From the NCBI RefSeq assembly GCF_014635325.1, contig NZ_BMCT01000009.1, positions 1 through 64,000 of the forward strand: 64,000 bases of DNA, written 5' to 3'. How positions within the stretch are numbered: position 1 is the first letter of the stretch; every line of letters begins with the position of its first letter. The position numbers and the translations under genes are program-made. This document shows, piece by piece, positions 8,648 to 17,324 of the stretch. Under the pieces are notes generated by a model. It did not search any database. It was not told where the DNA came from and saw only the letters and a program-made list of their open reading frames with translations. This stretch comes from Azorhizobium oxalatiphilum (GTDB taxonomy: Bacteria > Pseudomonadota > Alphaproteobacteria > Rhizobiales > Xanthobacteraceae).

Positions 8648-10777
8648 TCAGACGCCGGTGGGCTGTTCCTGACGAAGGGGGGCGTGCTGTGGCTCGTGCA
8701 GGGCAGGCAGACGCACGGTAAAGACTGCCCCCTCGAAGGCATTTTCCACGCTCAGCGTGCCGGCATGGTCGCGGATGATGCCGAAACTCACGGACAGGCC
8801 AAGGCCGGTGCCCTGACCCGGCGGCTTGGTGGTGAAGAAGGGCTGGAACACCTTGTCGAGCACATGGTCCGGGATGCCGCCGGCATTGTCCTTCACCGAG
8901 ATGGACACCATGGGAGCGTTTGTATCACCGTGCTCCAAGGTGATTTCGATGGCAATGGCGCCCAGATAGTCCATGCCCACGGAGCGCCGACGGTCGCGGA
9001 TGGCGTCACGGGCGTTCTGAAGCAGGTTGATGATGACCTGCTCCAGCTGGTCCTGCCGGCACAGCACGCGCAAATCATCGCTGGCGCCGGAGACGGAGAT
9101 GGAGACGTTCTCCAGCCGCAACTGGGCACCGACCACCTGCAGCGCGCCGTCGATGGCCTCCATCGGGTCGGAGGGTTCGAGACGGAAGCCGCTCTTGCGG
9201 CCGAAGATGCGCATATGGTCGATGATCCGGCTCATGCGCACGGTCTGCTGGATGATGCGGTTGAGCTTGGCCTCCATATGCTCGTCCGGCATGTTCTTGT
9301 GCAGGCCGGTGAGCGCATTGGTAGCGGCGAGCCGGATGACGCCGAGCGGCTGGTTGATCTCGTGCGCGAGGCCGGTGGCCACCTCGCCCAGCGAGGCCAG
9401 CTTGGACATCTGGTAGAGGTTGTTTTCCTCGATCCGCTTGGAGGTCTGGTCCACGGCGAAGACCACCAGATCGCTCGGCTTCTGAGGCGCGCCCTGGGCG
9501 CCGCCGTCGATCTCCTCCAGCGGGGCGATCATCAGCTGGACCTCGAACTCTTCACCGTCCTTGGCGAAATATTCCACGCTCACCTGAGGCCCGGTGAGAT
9601 TGCGGGTGGCGGCCAGGAAACGCGGGCTGGCCACATATTCGTGGATCAATTCCGGCAACACGCTGCCGGACGTGTCGCCGATCTGCCGACTTCCATCCGC
9701 CGTCACATGCACCACGCAGACGCCTGGAACGCCGGCCATGGCTTCCAGAAAGTGCACCTCGCGCTGACGCGCGCTCTCGCGCAGCACGCTGGCGCGCACT
9801 TTCTGCTGCAGCCGATGATAGCTCAGGGCCACATAAGCCAGCGCCAGCAGCACCAGCCCGAGCCCACCGGCGGTGATCCAGATGGCAAGGCGGAAATCCT
9901 CACCCTGCGAGCGGATATAGACCTTGTCATAGGCCACCAGCATGATGACCGGATATCGCTCAGAACGAACGTAGTAGCCGATGCGATCTATGCCATCGAT
10001 GGCACTGACCTGCTGATAGGGCGCTTCCTGGTTTTCAAGCAGGCGGCGGAAGTTGGGTTCTTCGCCGATATTCTCTCCGAAGCTCACGGTCGCAGCGGCA
10101 CGCGCGCGGACCACGCCGTCCGTCCCGATGAGAGAGATGAGGGAATTCGGATCGATGCGCAGGCGGTTATAGAAGCTGATGAAGTCGTAGACGTTGTAAG
10201 ACGCCACGATGATGCCGCGCAGCTCGCCGCTGTGGTCGTACCAGGGGCGGGAAAACTGGATGGTCCAGCGCTTGGTGATGCGTCCGAGCACCGGCTTGGA
10301 GATGTAGAGGCCCTTGAAAGGGTTTGCTCCGAAATGGACGCGGAAGTGTTCGCGGTCCGCCACGTTGATGGGCGACCCACCCGGCGCGGCGATGCTGGTG
10401 GCGACGATGAAGCCTTCCTTGTCCACCACGGAAAGCTGGACGATGGGGGCGGGGATGCTCAGGGTTCGGAGGAAATCGTAGATTTCCGTCGGGGAACTGC
10501 TGGGGTTCAGCTGGTTCGCCAGATTGAGCATGAGGGATTCGACCGGCTCGATGGTCTGGTCGAAATTGTGCAGAAGAATGTAGGCGGTCTTCTGGGCGTT
10601 GATTTCCGCCTCGCGATACTCCGCCCGCGTGTTCAGCTGCGTCAGCACCCATGCAGTGCCCAGCGGAATGGCTTCCACCAGCAGGATGATCGCAATGATC
10701 TTGAGGACCCGGTCGAGGAGTGGGCCTCCCGGGAACCATTTCGTACTGTCCAGGGCCGTGGACAGGCGCATGATCAT
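8648..10777 (-). CDS. Membrane sensor histidine kinase (Cache + PAS-like + HisKA/HATPase)
   Basis: 709 aa. TM1 is at about residues 21-44, a periplasmic dCache-like ligand domain covers about 55-300, TM2 about 310-335 (LGLVLLALAYVALSYH) and a PAS-like region follows. The HisKA box ATGLAHEINQPLGVIR has its His near 472. The N-box is VIINLLQNARDAI, with G boxes DNAGGIPDHV and GTGLGLSVSFG. It is of the DctB/NtrB-like HPK4 type, which usually senses small carboxylates or amines. Its start overlaps the stop of the upstream response regulator (ATGA), so the two are a cognate pair. The ligand is unknown. Confidence 0.9.
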   Translation of the reverse strand: MIMRLSTALDSTKWFPGGPLLDRVLKIIAIILLVEAIPLGTAWVLTQLNTRAEYREAEINAQKTAYILLHNFDQTIEPVESLMLNLANQLNPSSSPTEIYDFLRTLSIPAPIVQLSVVDKEGFIVATSIAAPGGSPINVADREHFRVHFGANPFKGLYISKPVLGRITKRWTIQFSRPWYDHSGELRGIIVASYNVYDFISFYNRLRIDPNSLISLIGTDGVVRARAAATVSFGENIGEEPNFRRLLENQEAPYQQVSAIDGIDRIGYYVRSERYPVIMLVAYDKVYIRSQGEDFRLAIWITAGGLGLVLLALAYVALSYHRLQQKVRASVLRESARQREVHFLEAMAGVPGVCVVHVTADGSRQIGDTSGSVLPELIHEYVASPRFLAATRNLTGPQVSVEYFAKDGEEFEVQLMIAPLEEIDGGAQGAPQKPSDLVVFAVDQTSKRIEENNLYQMSKLASLGEVATGLAHEINQPLGVIRLAATNALTGLHKNMPDEHMEAKLNRIIQQTVRMSRIIDHMRIFGRKSGFRLEPSDPMEAIDGALQVVGAQLRLENVSISVSGASDDLRVLCRQDQLEQVIINLLQNARDAIRDRRRSVGMDYLGAIAIEITLEHGDTNAPMVSISVKDNAGGIPDHVLDKVFQPFFTTKPPGQGTGLGLSVSFGIIRDHAGTLSVENAFEGAVFTVRLPALHEPQHAPLRQEQPTGV

Positions 10778-11202
10778 ACCGGCAGGGATCTGATGGCGCG
10801 TTGCAGGGCTTCCACGGCCAGGGGCTTGGACAGGCATTCCCGCGCGCCGGCCGCCTTTGCACGATCCACGTCGATCTTGCTGCCGTGGCCGGTCACAACA
10901 ATGAACTGGAGGTCGCGTCCGTCGAATTCGGATCGAGCGGCCTGGATCAGCGCGATACCATCCATCTCCGGCATCCGAATATCCGTCACCACGACGTGAA
11001 TATCAGGATGGTGGCGCAGCATCTCGACTGCCGCCAACCCATTGGCTGCGGAAAAGGCTGTGAAGCCCTCGAAGGCCAGAGCCTCCAGAACTTCATCCAG
11101 ATATTCTGGCTCGTCGTCGACGATCAGAAGTGGGCTCGCTGCTTTCACACGGGCGCCCCCTGGAAACGGCGAGGCCTGAGGCGAAAAAGCCGTCATGCCC
11201 AT
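10774..11202 (-). CDS. Single-domain response regulator (CheY-like)
   Basis: 142 aa, a receiver domain only. The acidic pair is in LLIVDDEPEY, the phospho-acceptor Asp in VVVTDIRMPEMDG and the conserved Lys in CLSKPLAV. There is no output domain, so it probably passes phosphate on or acts by protein contact. It is the first gene of a two-gene operon with the Cache kinase. Start at 11202 or 11196 (two close ATGs); neither has a clear ribosome site. Confidence 0.9.
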   Translation of the reverse strand: MGMTAFSPQASPFPGGARVKAASPLLIVDDEPEYLDEVLEALAFEGFTAFSAANGLAAVEMLRHHPDIHVVVTDIRMPEMDGIALIQAARSEFDGRDLQFIVVTGHGSKIDVDRAKAAGARECLSKPLAVEALQRAIRSLPV

Positions 11203-11436
11203 GGACAGGTATTCGTCAGTTTGTGATCTGCATATGGCGGGTGACTCAGTGAAAAAAGCGCTCCCGACATTGCAGAATCATTCTTCACCGTAGGGTTGAG
11301 AGGACCTATTCGCAGCCGCCACGTCAAGCGAGGATACCTCCAATTCGGAGCCAATGACCGCATGAGTCGTGCGGTCTCAAAAACATTCTACGCAATCAAT
11401 TCTTTTGGCGCCGAGAAAAATCGGGTGCCGGAGATG

Positions 11437-11958
11437 TCATTCCATCGTCTCGGGCTGCAGGTCAACGGTCAGCGGCTGGTGGCCCGTTGCGGCGAGGAAG
11501 GCTGTGAGCCCCGCGGCCGACAGACCGGTGGTCTTGTCATTGGTCAGGGGATGGCAGTTGATGATGTCGGAGGCCATCAGTGCGTCGTCGATAACCACGC
11601 TGACGCGGTGCTCCGGATCGTTCATAAGCGCGAGAAGGGAGACCGATCCCGGCCGTACGCCGAGGTGCTCGTAGAGGGCTTCCGGCGTGCCGAAGGACAG
11701 GCGGCCCCGGGCCCCGATCCGGTGGCGCAGGGCCTTCAGGTCCGCCGGCCGGTCATCGCCCGGCGGCACGAGGATGCTGACAAGGAAGTAGGTCTTCTTG
11801 TCGTCGCGCAGGAAGAGGTTCTTGGTATGTGCGCCGGGAATGTTGCCGCGAAGGGCCTGGGATTCGGCGACGGTGCGCAGCGGCGGGTGAGTATGAGTCC
11901 GTGCCGCGATGCCGTGGGCATCAAGAAAGCGCAGGACATCATCGGGCGACAAGGGCAT
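11437..11958 (-). CDS. proX: Prolyl-tRNA deacylase ProX / YbaK family
   Basis: 173 aa. A YbaK/EbsC-fold trans-editing enzyme that removes wrongly loaded alanine (or cysteine) from tRNA-Pro. Recognised by the overall pattern THPPLRTVAES, GAHTKNLFLRDDKK (with the conserved Lys used in catalysis), LSFGTPEALYEHLGVRPGSVS and NCHPLTNDKTT, typical of the stand-alone ProX group. The start at 11958 gives the canonical MPLSPDD N-terminus; the frame is open further upstream but runs into the gene before it. It lies 40 bases downstream of soxG on the same strand. Confidence 0.9.
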   Translation of the reverse strand: MPLSPDDVLRFLDAHGIAARTHTHPPLRTVAESQALRGNIPGAHTKNLFLRDDKKTYFLVSILVPPGDDRPADLKALRHRIGARGRLSFGTPEALYEHLGVRPGSVSLLALMNDPEHRVSVVIDDALMASDIINCHPLTNDKTTGLSAAGLTAFLAATGHQPLTVDLQPETME

Positions 11959-11998
11959 GGCAGACCGTGTGGGCGAGACGCGGCGCAGAAGGTGCCGC

Positions 11999-12550
11999 TC
12001 AGAGGAAGGCGTGTGTGGCCTCGGTGAGCATGTCCTGAACATACGGGCCAAGCTTCCGCGCGCACTCCACGTAATATAGCGCTTCCGGCCCCGGCCGGAC
12101 CAGCACCACGTCTGCCGAGCCAAGCAGGGCGAGGGTCGCCGCGCCGGCGGGGAAGGCGTTATCCGACAGGTCGAGGAGGATAAGGTCGTTCAGGATGGCA
12201 CGGGCGTTCGGGCCGGATATCTGGAAGGAGACGTTGCGTCGGCTGATCTCCACCAGCGAAGTGACCACGCCGCCAAGGTCGGACTGGATTTCCGCCACCA
12301 TGTGCCGGGTTTCGGATGGCGGGGCAATCAGGCGCCACTCGTGAAGAGAGAGGTGCAGGGAGACGCGGGCGCCCATCTTGCGGCAGCTTCCCACGGGGCC
12401 GGAAAGGTCGAAGCCGCCGGCTGAGGCGGTCGGTACGGCCTCGACCCCGAAAACATGCAGGGCGAACCGCGTGGCGGGGCCAAGCGGTATGAGTTGCGTT
12501 AGGTTGGCTTCCGCAGGGGTCGGCCGAACAAGAAGCAGGGCTTCAGACAT
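11999..12550 (-). CDS. soxG: Sarcosine oxidase gamma subunit
   Basis: 183 aa. Resembles SoxG, the small subunit of heterotetrameric sarcosine oxidase (GcvT-like fold), from the pattern EWRLIAPP, VVTSLVEISRRNVSFQISGPNARAIL and YYVECARKLGPYV. SoxG normally follows soxB, soxD and soxA; none of these lies next to it, and the 550 bases upstream have no gene. So it is either an orphan supplying a complex encoded elsewhere or the leftover of a rearranged operon. No clear ribosome site at the chosen start. Confidence 0.75.
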   Translation of the reverse strand: MSEALLLVRPTPAEANLTQLIPLGPATRFALHVFGVEAVPTASAGGFDLSGPVGSCRKMGARVSLHLSLHEWRLIAPPSETRHMVAEIQSDLGGVVTSLVEISRRNVSFQISGPNARAILNDLILLDLSDNAFPAGAATLALLGSADVVLVRPGPEALYYVECARKLGPYVQDMLTEATHAFL

Positions 12551-13101
12551 AGACTAGGCTTTCGGCTGTGCCGTTCACCGGCCGTGCATCACCCGGGAGG
12601 GCGGCGGCAGTGCCACGCACGGGGGCACAAAAGCCTGAGAGCGTGGGAGGGCGCGGGGGAAGACGCAGGGCCGGGAAGGGGCGGCTGTGGCTCGCCCGAC
12701 CATTCTGCGTGCTGCGACAGCCGTGAACGGCGCGAAAAGGCGATCCGTTATCCACAGCCGCCATATTGACGGGGGTGTCATTCTTGGCGTGATAATAGGC
12801 GGTGCCCAACTGCTGGGCGCTGCTGCCGGTTGCTGCTTCCACCAAGCAGTAACGCGGCTGTACTGGCCTGGTTTGGCGCAACACATCCAGACAGGCGTTA
12901 AGGCCTCCCTTGCGGGGAGCTTTTGGCGGTGTGCGGCGCATGGGCCTCAATGTCCAGCTGCGGGGTCGCATGCTGGCGCCTGAAGCGCGGGCATGCGTGC
13001 AATGCACAAAGTGCACTGTGCGACGCACAAGTGCATCATGATGCCGCTGTCATCTCGTCATCATGCGACCTTGGCGTGGAATAAATCCGACATTTGATGT
13101 T
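12551..13101. other. Gene-free stretch upstream of soxG
   Basis: 551 bases between the CoA-transferase stop and the soxG start (both minus strand). No open frame looks coding. It contains a plus-strand hairpin CTCCC-ttgcg-GGGAG followed by CTTTT near 12905-12925, and a dense palindrome cluster at 13003-13044. Probably the promoter and regulatory region of the soxG-proX unit plus the end of the CoA-transferase transcript. Confidence 0.5.
13003..13044. promoter_or_regulatory. Cluster of three adjacent palindromes
   Basis: In 42 bases: TGCAC-AAA-GTGCA (13003-13015), TGTGCGACGCACA (13017-13029, perfect around one base) and GCATCATGATGC (13033-13044, perfect). The spacing suggests multiple operator sites or a cruciform. 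It lies about 450 bases upstream of soxG and just past the stop of the CoA transferase. Regulator unknown. Confidence 0.45.
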
Positions 13102-14493
13102 TTACCATTCGGCTTGAGCGTCACCGAGCGGTCCCGCAGCGCGTTCGAAGGTCATGGAATACCCTGGCGCTTGGAGCGGCGACCTCAATCGGCGTAGCGG
13201 ACCCCAGGTCGTCGACTCGATATCGGAGCCGAAATCCTCAAATTTGATGGGCTCGACCTCGAGCGATGTCGAACTCTTCGGAAGGCTCAGGAGCAGGGTG
13301 GCCACGCGGGCGAGGGAGGTCCGCCAGATGGACCCGAGACCATGGCACCGCCTCAGGGCGAGACCGCGCAGGGCGGCCGTGGCCAGCACATATCCGGTGG
13401 CGTGATCGAGAGCCTGGACGGGCAACGGCACCGGCCGATCGGCTCCCGCCGCGCGCATGCCGGCCTCGGCGATGCCGGTGCTCATCTGAACCAAGCTATC
13501 GAAACCACGCCGCTGAACCCACGGACCCGTCCAGCCATAGGCGTCCAGCGCCACATCCACCAAACCGGGGCGGATGTTTTGTCGCTCGGATGCGCTCAGC
13601 CCCAACCGATCCAGCGCGTCCGAGCGATAGCCATGAACCATGACATCGGCCTTCTCCATAAGGCCGATGAGCCGTGCACGATCTTTGGATAGGGTCAGGT
13701 CGAGCCGCGCCCGCCGTTTGCCAGGTGTCATGTCTGGCAGCAAAGACGGTTCGTCCCAGAAGGGCGGGTCGATCCGCAGCACATCGGCGCCATAACCGGC
13801 AAGGAAGCGCGTGGCTGTGGGGCCGGCGAGGACGCGGGTGAGGTCCAGAACCCGCAAACCCTTGAGGGGGAGGATTCCATCCGGCGTTGGCAGCGCCCCG
13901 GTGCCGAGAGCGCCATCCATATGGTGGATCAGCGGTTCCTCCGCCACCGCGCGACCCTGCGGGTGGCTCGCCCACTCTTCCGCGCTCCGCATGTGCGCCG
14001 CGCAGCCACCTGCATTCACGATGGCGCTTTCGAGGGCGGTGCCGGGCCAGCGCGCCACCGCCTCGGCGACGGCTGTCCGATCCTCTGCCGTTTCCAGCAC
14101 TTTCAGGGCAGCAGCGCGATGGTGAGGCGCATTGGTGTGCAGGCGGATCCATCCGTCGGCGCAGCGATAATCGCCGGCTATGGCATCCCATGCCGGTGGA
14201 GGCGTCCAGCCTTCGCTCCGGAAGGATGAACTGAACCACAGTCCCGCCAGCCGCCGGTCGATGGTGACGTCCGGCGCCGGCCCGTCATGGGCCGCATAGT
14301 CCGCCAGCGCCAGCCCTGCCGCGCCGATGCTGGCGCAGGCAAGGTCGCTCACTGGAAACACGGATGGCAGATCGCCCACTCCCTTCAGCCGGAGGCGGCT
14401 CGGCCAGTGCTCCTCTGTGCCGAACGCTTCCGCAATGGCCGAGAGGGCGCTCGCAAGGGGCGGAGGCAGAGGAGACGCGGCGGGGGCGTGCAT
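13102..14493 (-). CDS. Class III CoA-transferase (CaiB/BaiF family)
   Basis: 463 aa. Family III enzymes move CoA between carboxylic acids. The typical CaiB core starts only near residue 195 (LPLKGLRVLDLTRVLAGPTAT, then GADVLRIDPP and GKRRARLDL). The first ~190 residues form an extra N-terminal half found in a subset of the family. ADVMVHGYRSDALDRLGL and RRGFDSLVQMSTGIAEAG also fit. The substrate is unknown and the catalytic Asp was not assigned with certainty. An ATG at 14514 is possible, but the one at 14493 has GGAG six bases ahead. The gene is monocistronic as far as can be seen. Confidence 0.8.
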   Translation of the reverse strand: MHAPAASPLPPPLASALSAIAEAFGTEEHWPSRLRLKGVGDLPSVFPVSDLACASIGAAGLALADYAAHDGPAPDVTIDRRLAGLWFSSSFRSEGWTPPPAWDAIAGDYRCADGWIRLHTNAPHHRAAALKVLETAEDRTAVAEAVARWPGTALESAIVNAGGCAAHMRSAEEWASHPQGRAVAEEPLIHHMDGALGTGALPTPDGILPLKGLRVLDLTRVLAGPTATRFLAGYGADVLRIDPPFWDEPSLLPDMTPGKRRARLDLTLSKDRARLIGLMEKADVMVHGYRSDALDRLGLSASERQNIRPGLVDVALDAYGWTGPWVQRRGFDSLVQMSTGIAEAGMRAAGADRPVPLPVQALDHATGYVLATAALRGLALRRCHGLGSIWRTSLARVATLLLSLPKSSTSLEVEPIKFEDFGSDIESTTWGPLRRLRSPLQAPGYSMTFERAAGPLGDAQAEW

Positions 14494-14577
14494 GGACTTC
14501 TCCGGTGCGGACATCCGAGCGGTCGGGCCTCACCTGAGGCGAATCGGCCATGCCGCTTTTTCGATGGTGAGTGTGCC

Positions 14578-15927
14578 TCAGCACTCGGGCACGTTCACCG
14601 CCAATCCGCCCTGGGAGGTTTCCTTGTATTTGGACTGCATGTCGAGGCCGGTCTGCCGCATGGTCTCGATGACCTGATCCAGCGAAACCGCATGCACGCC
14701 ATCACCCCGCAAAGCGAGGGACGCGGCGGCGATGGCCTTGTTGGCGCCGAAGGCGTTGCGTTCGATGCAGGGGATCTGCACCAGCCCGCCGATGGGATCG
14801 CAGGTCATGCCCAGATGATGCTCCATGGCGATCTCTGCGGCATTCTCAACCTGCTCGGGACTGGCGCCGAGCACACTGGCGAGCCCGGCCGCCGCCATGG
14901 AGGCTGCAGACCCCACCTCGCCCTGGCAGCCCACCTCTGCACCGGAGATGGAGGCGTTGCGCTTGATAAGCGCGCCCACTGCGGCGGCGGTGAGCAGGAA
15001 GGTGCGCAGATCCGCCGGGCCGATGCCCTGACAGAAATCGCGGGCATAGCGCAGCACGGCCGGCACGATGCCTGCCGCTCCGTTGGTGGGGGCGGTCACA
15101 ACACGGCCGCCGGCTGCGTTCTCCTCATTCACCGCAATGGCGTACACTGACACCCAGTCCATGATCTCATGCGGTGGGCGCTGGTTTCGGGCGCGGTCGG
15201 CCTCCAGCTGCTCCCGGATGTCCTTGGCCCGCCGCCGCACGCGAAGCCGGCCCGGCAGGCTGCCGCCCGTGGACAGGCCGCGGTCGATGCAGCCGAACAT
15301 GGCTGTGACTATGGCGTCGAGCCCGGCTTCCACGTCCGCGCGCGGCCGCAGCGCGCATTCATTGGCCATCTGGACTTCGGCGATGGTGAGGTCCGTTCGG
15401 TGGCACAACGCCAGCAGGTCGGCGGCGCAATTGTAGACGTAGGGCACGCTGTCGACGGTCGCGTCCGCCGTCTCGCCTTCCTCCACCACGAAGCCGCCGC
15501 CGATGGAATAGAACAGGCGTTCCACCAGCAGGCCTCCGTCCGCCGCGAAGGCACGCAGACGCAGGGCATTGGTGTGGAACGGCATCATGGTCTTGAAGTC
15601 GAAGATCAGATCGCGTTCGGGATCGAACGCGGCACGTCCACCGTCCGGCGTGTCGATGGCCTTCTCGATGGCAAGCCGGGCGATCATCACCGATACGTCG
15701 TCGGGATCGAGCGAGGCCGGCGCGGCACCCAGCAGGCCAAGACAGACGGCGCGGTCCGTGGCGTGCCCCTTTCCGGTCCAGGCCAGGGAGCCGAACAATT
15801 CAGCGGTGACATGCCGTGTGCCCTCGGGGAGGGCATCGCGGAACCTCTTGCCGGCCACCATAGGGCCGACGGTGTGCGAGGATGAAGGGCCGACCCCGAT
15901 CTTGAACAGGTCGAAAACGCTGATCAT
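14578..15927 (-). CDS. sdaA: L-serine ammonia-lyase (Fe-S type)
   Basis: 449 aa, the standard single-chain length. Converts L-serine to pyruvate and ammonia using an oxygen-sensitive 4Fe-4S cluster. The N-terminal beta domain begins MISVFDLFKIGVGPSSSHT, the hallmark motif. The alpha domain carries EVGCQGEVGSAASMAAAGL and MTCDPIGGLVQIPC, with the cluster cysteines. The start at 15927 gives the canonical N-terminus; an open frame continues upstream without homology. The divergent GlxA-type regulator 330 bases away may control it. Confidence 0.95.
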   Translation of the reverse strand: MISVFDLFKIGVGPSSSHTVGPMVAGKRFRDALPEGTRHVTAELFGSLAWTGKGHATDRAVCLGLLGAAPASLDPDDVSVMIARLAIEKAIDTPDGGRAAFDPERDLIFDFKTMMPFHTNALRLRAFAADGGLLVERLFYSIGGGFVVEEGETADATVDSVPYVYNCAADLLALCHRTDLTIAEVQMANECALRPRADVEAGLDAIVTAMFGCIDRGLSTGGSLPGRLRVRRRAKDIREQLEADRARNQRPPHEIMDWVSVYAIAVNEENAAGGRVVTAPTNGAAGIVPAVLRYARDFCQGIGPADLRTFLLTAAAVGALIKRNASISGAEVGCQGEVGSAASMAAAGLASVLGASPEQVENAAEIAMEHHLGMTCDPIGGLVQIPCIERNAFGANKAIAAASLALRGDGVHAVSLDQVIETMRQTGLDMQSKYKETSQGGLAVNVPEC

Positions 15928-16256
15928 TACTTGTCTCTCGGCCCCCGGCAGGGCCTTCGCGTGACCGTCGGGCTTTTGCGTCGACGATCCCCCCATCGCT
16001 CTTCTAGACCGTTTCAAGCCGGGATGGGGAGGGTATTGCCGCTGCTGTCCCCTTTTGGCTGACGGGATGTGAAGAGCCGCACGCGTGACGATGGGACAGC
16101 TTGCCCGCTTTGCGTGTGGCAAAGGGCAGCATAGCATGGTGCCGGCATGCGCATGGTCCGTCTCTTCCCCCATTCCCACATCCGGTCCCGTGTGCCGGCT
16201 GCCGTGTCCCATGGCGGCCTTCGGCAAGGCCTGGTCCCCAGGGGGGAGGGGGCGGC

Positions 16257-17324
16257 ATGAAAATGGGTGGCCCGCAGACCGTGCGGGGATCCTCGCGACG
16301 GTCGCAGGGTGGGGCGCGGCTGCGCGTGGGTTTCCTGCTCATGCACAATTTCACCCTGACCGCTTTTTCCAGCTTTGTGGACGTATTGCGGCTGGCGGCG
16401 GACGAGGGTGATCGGTCCCGGCCAATCGCGTGCTCGTGGCAGGTCATGTCGCCCGGTTGCCGGCCGGTGCGGTCATCCTGCGGCGTGGAGATCCAGCCGA
16501 ATGCGGATCTCATGGACCCGGCGAACTTCGACTATGTGGTGGTGGTGGGCGGCCTGCTGCATGGCATGCCCCCTCTGCCGCGTGCGATGGCACCCTATCT
16601 GGAGCGCGCGGCGTTGGCGGGAGTGACGCTGGCGGGTGTGTGCACCGGCTCCTTCGTGCTCAGCCGGCTGGGGCTCATGGGCCAGCGCAAATGCTGCGTG
16701 AGCTGGTATCACTATCGCGATTTTCTCGACGAATTTCCCGCCCTCGTTCCGGTCGCCGACCGGCTGTTCGTGGAGGATGGCGACCGCATCACCTGCTCGG
16801 GCGGAGCCGGGGTCGCGGATCTGGCGGCGCATCTGGTGTCGCGCCATCTTGGTGCGTCGGCCGCGCAGAAGGCGCTTAACATCCTGCTGATCGACCGGCC
16901 CCGGGCGGCGGAGAGCGCGCAGCCCGCGCCCCCCATAACGGAAGGCATCGGCCCGGACGACGACCGTGTCTCGCGGGCGCTGCTGATGATGGAGCAGCAT
17001 CTGGCCGAGCCACTGGCGGTGGCGCGGATCGCCGCCCGGCTCGGCCTCTCGACGCGGCAGTTGGAGCGCCTGTTCACCGCCCGCCTTGGGGAGACGCCAC
17101 AGGAAAGCTATCTGGCGCTACGCCTGCGACACGGGCGCTGGATGCTGGCGCATACCGTGCTTCCGGCGGCGCAGATCGCGGTGGAATTGGGGTTTGCCGA
17201 TGGCTCCCATTTCGGCCGCGCCTTCAAGGCGCGTTACGCGATGACACCCACCGCTTTCCGTCGGACCCACACCGAAACCGTTGGAGCGGGTGCTCCGGAT
17301 GCGGTGCCGCGGGTCTACGGGTGA
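16257..17324 (+). CDS. GlxA-type AraC-family transcriptional regulator
   Basis: 355 aa. The N-terminal DJ-1/PfpI-like amidotransferase fold (about residues 20-205) includes GVCTGSFVLSRLGLM around the usual nucleophile Cys. The C-terminal AraC double helix-turn-helix (about 240-335) includes ARIAARLGLSTRQLERLF and IAVELGFADGSHFGRAF. Regulators of this type often control amino-acid, choline, glycine-betaine or opine catabolism. The ATG at 16257 follows a GGGGGGAGGG run. Its 3' end overlaps the convergent oxidoreductase gene by 10 bases. It lies between serine dehydratase and the amino-acid-oxidase trio, so either could be its target. Confidence 0.88.
   Translation: MKMGGPQTVRGSSRRSQGGARLRVGFLLMHNFTLTAFSSFVDVLRLAADEGDRSRPIACSWQVMSPGCRPVRSSCGVEIQPNADLMDPANFDYVVVVGGLLHGMPPLPRAMAPYLERAALAGVTLAGVCTGSFVLSRLGLMGQRKCCVSWYHYRDFLDEFPALVPVADRLFVEDGDRITCSGGAGVADLAAHLVSRHLGASAAQKALNILLIDRPRAAESAQPAPPITEGIGPDDDRVSRALLMMEQHLAEPLAVARIAARLGLSTRQLERLFTARLGETPQESYLALRLRHGRWMLAHTVLPAAQIAVELGFADGSHFGRAFKARYAMTPTAFRRTHTETVGAGAPDAVPRVYG

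Noticed and set aside
7691-10999. Open frame of about 1100 codons antisense to the kinase genes
   Set aside because: Same reason; it crosses gene borders and has no ribosome site or recognisable domain.
12590-12700. Riboswitch ahead of soxG
   Set aside because: A CUGAGA string occurs but without the paired partner motifs of TPP, and no glycine-riboswitch core was seen.
12687-12983. 98-codon plus-strand frame upstream of soxG
   Set aside because: No start site, odd composition, no homology; it lies in what looks like regulatory DNA.
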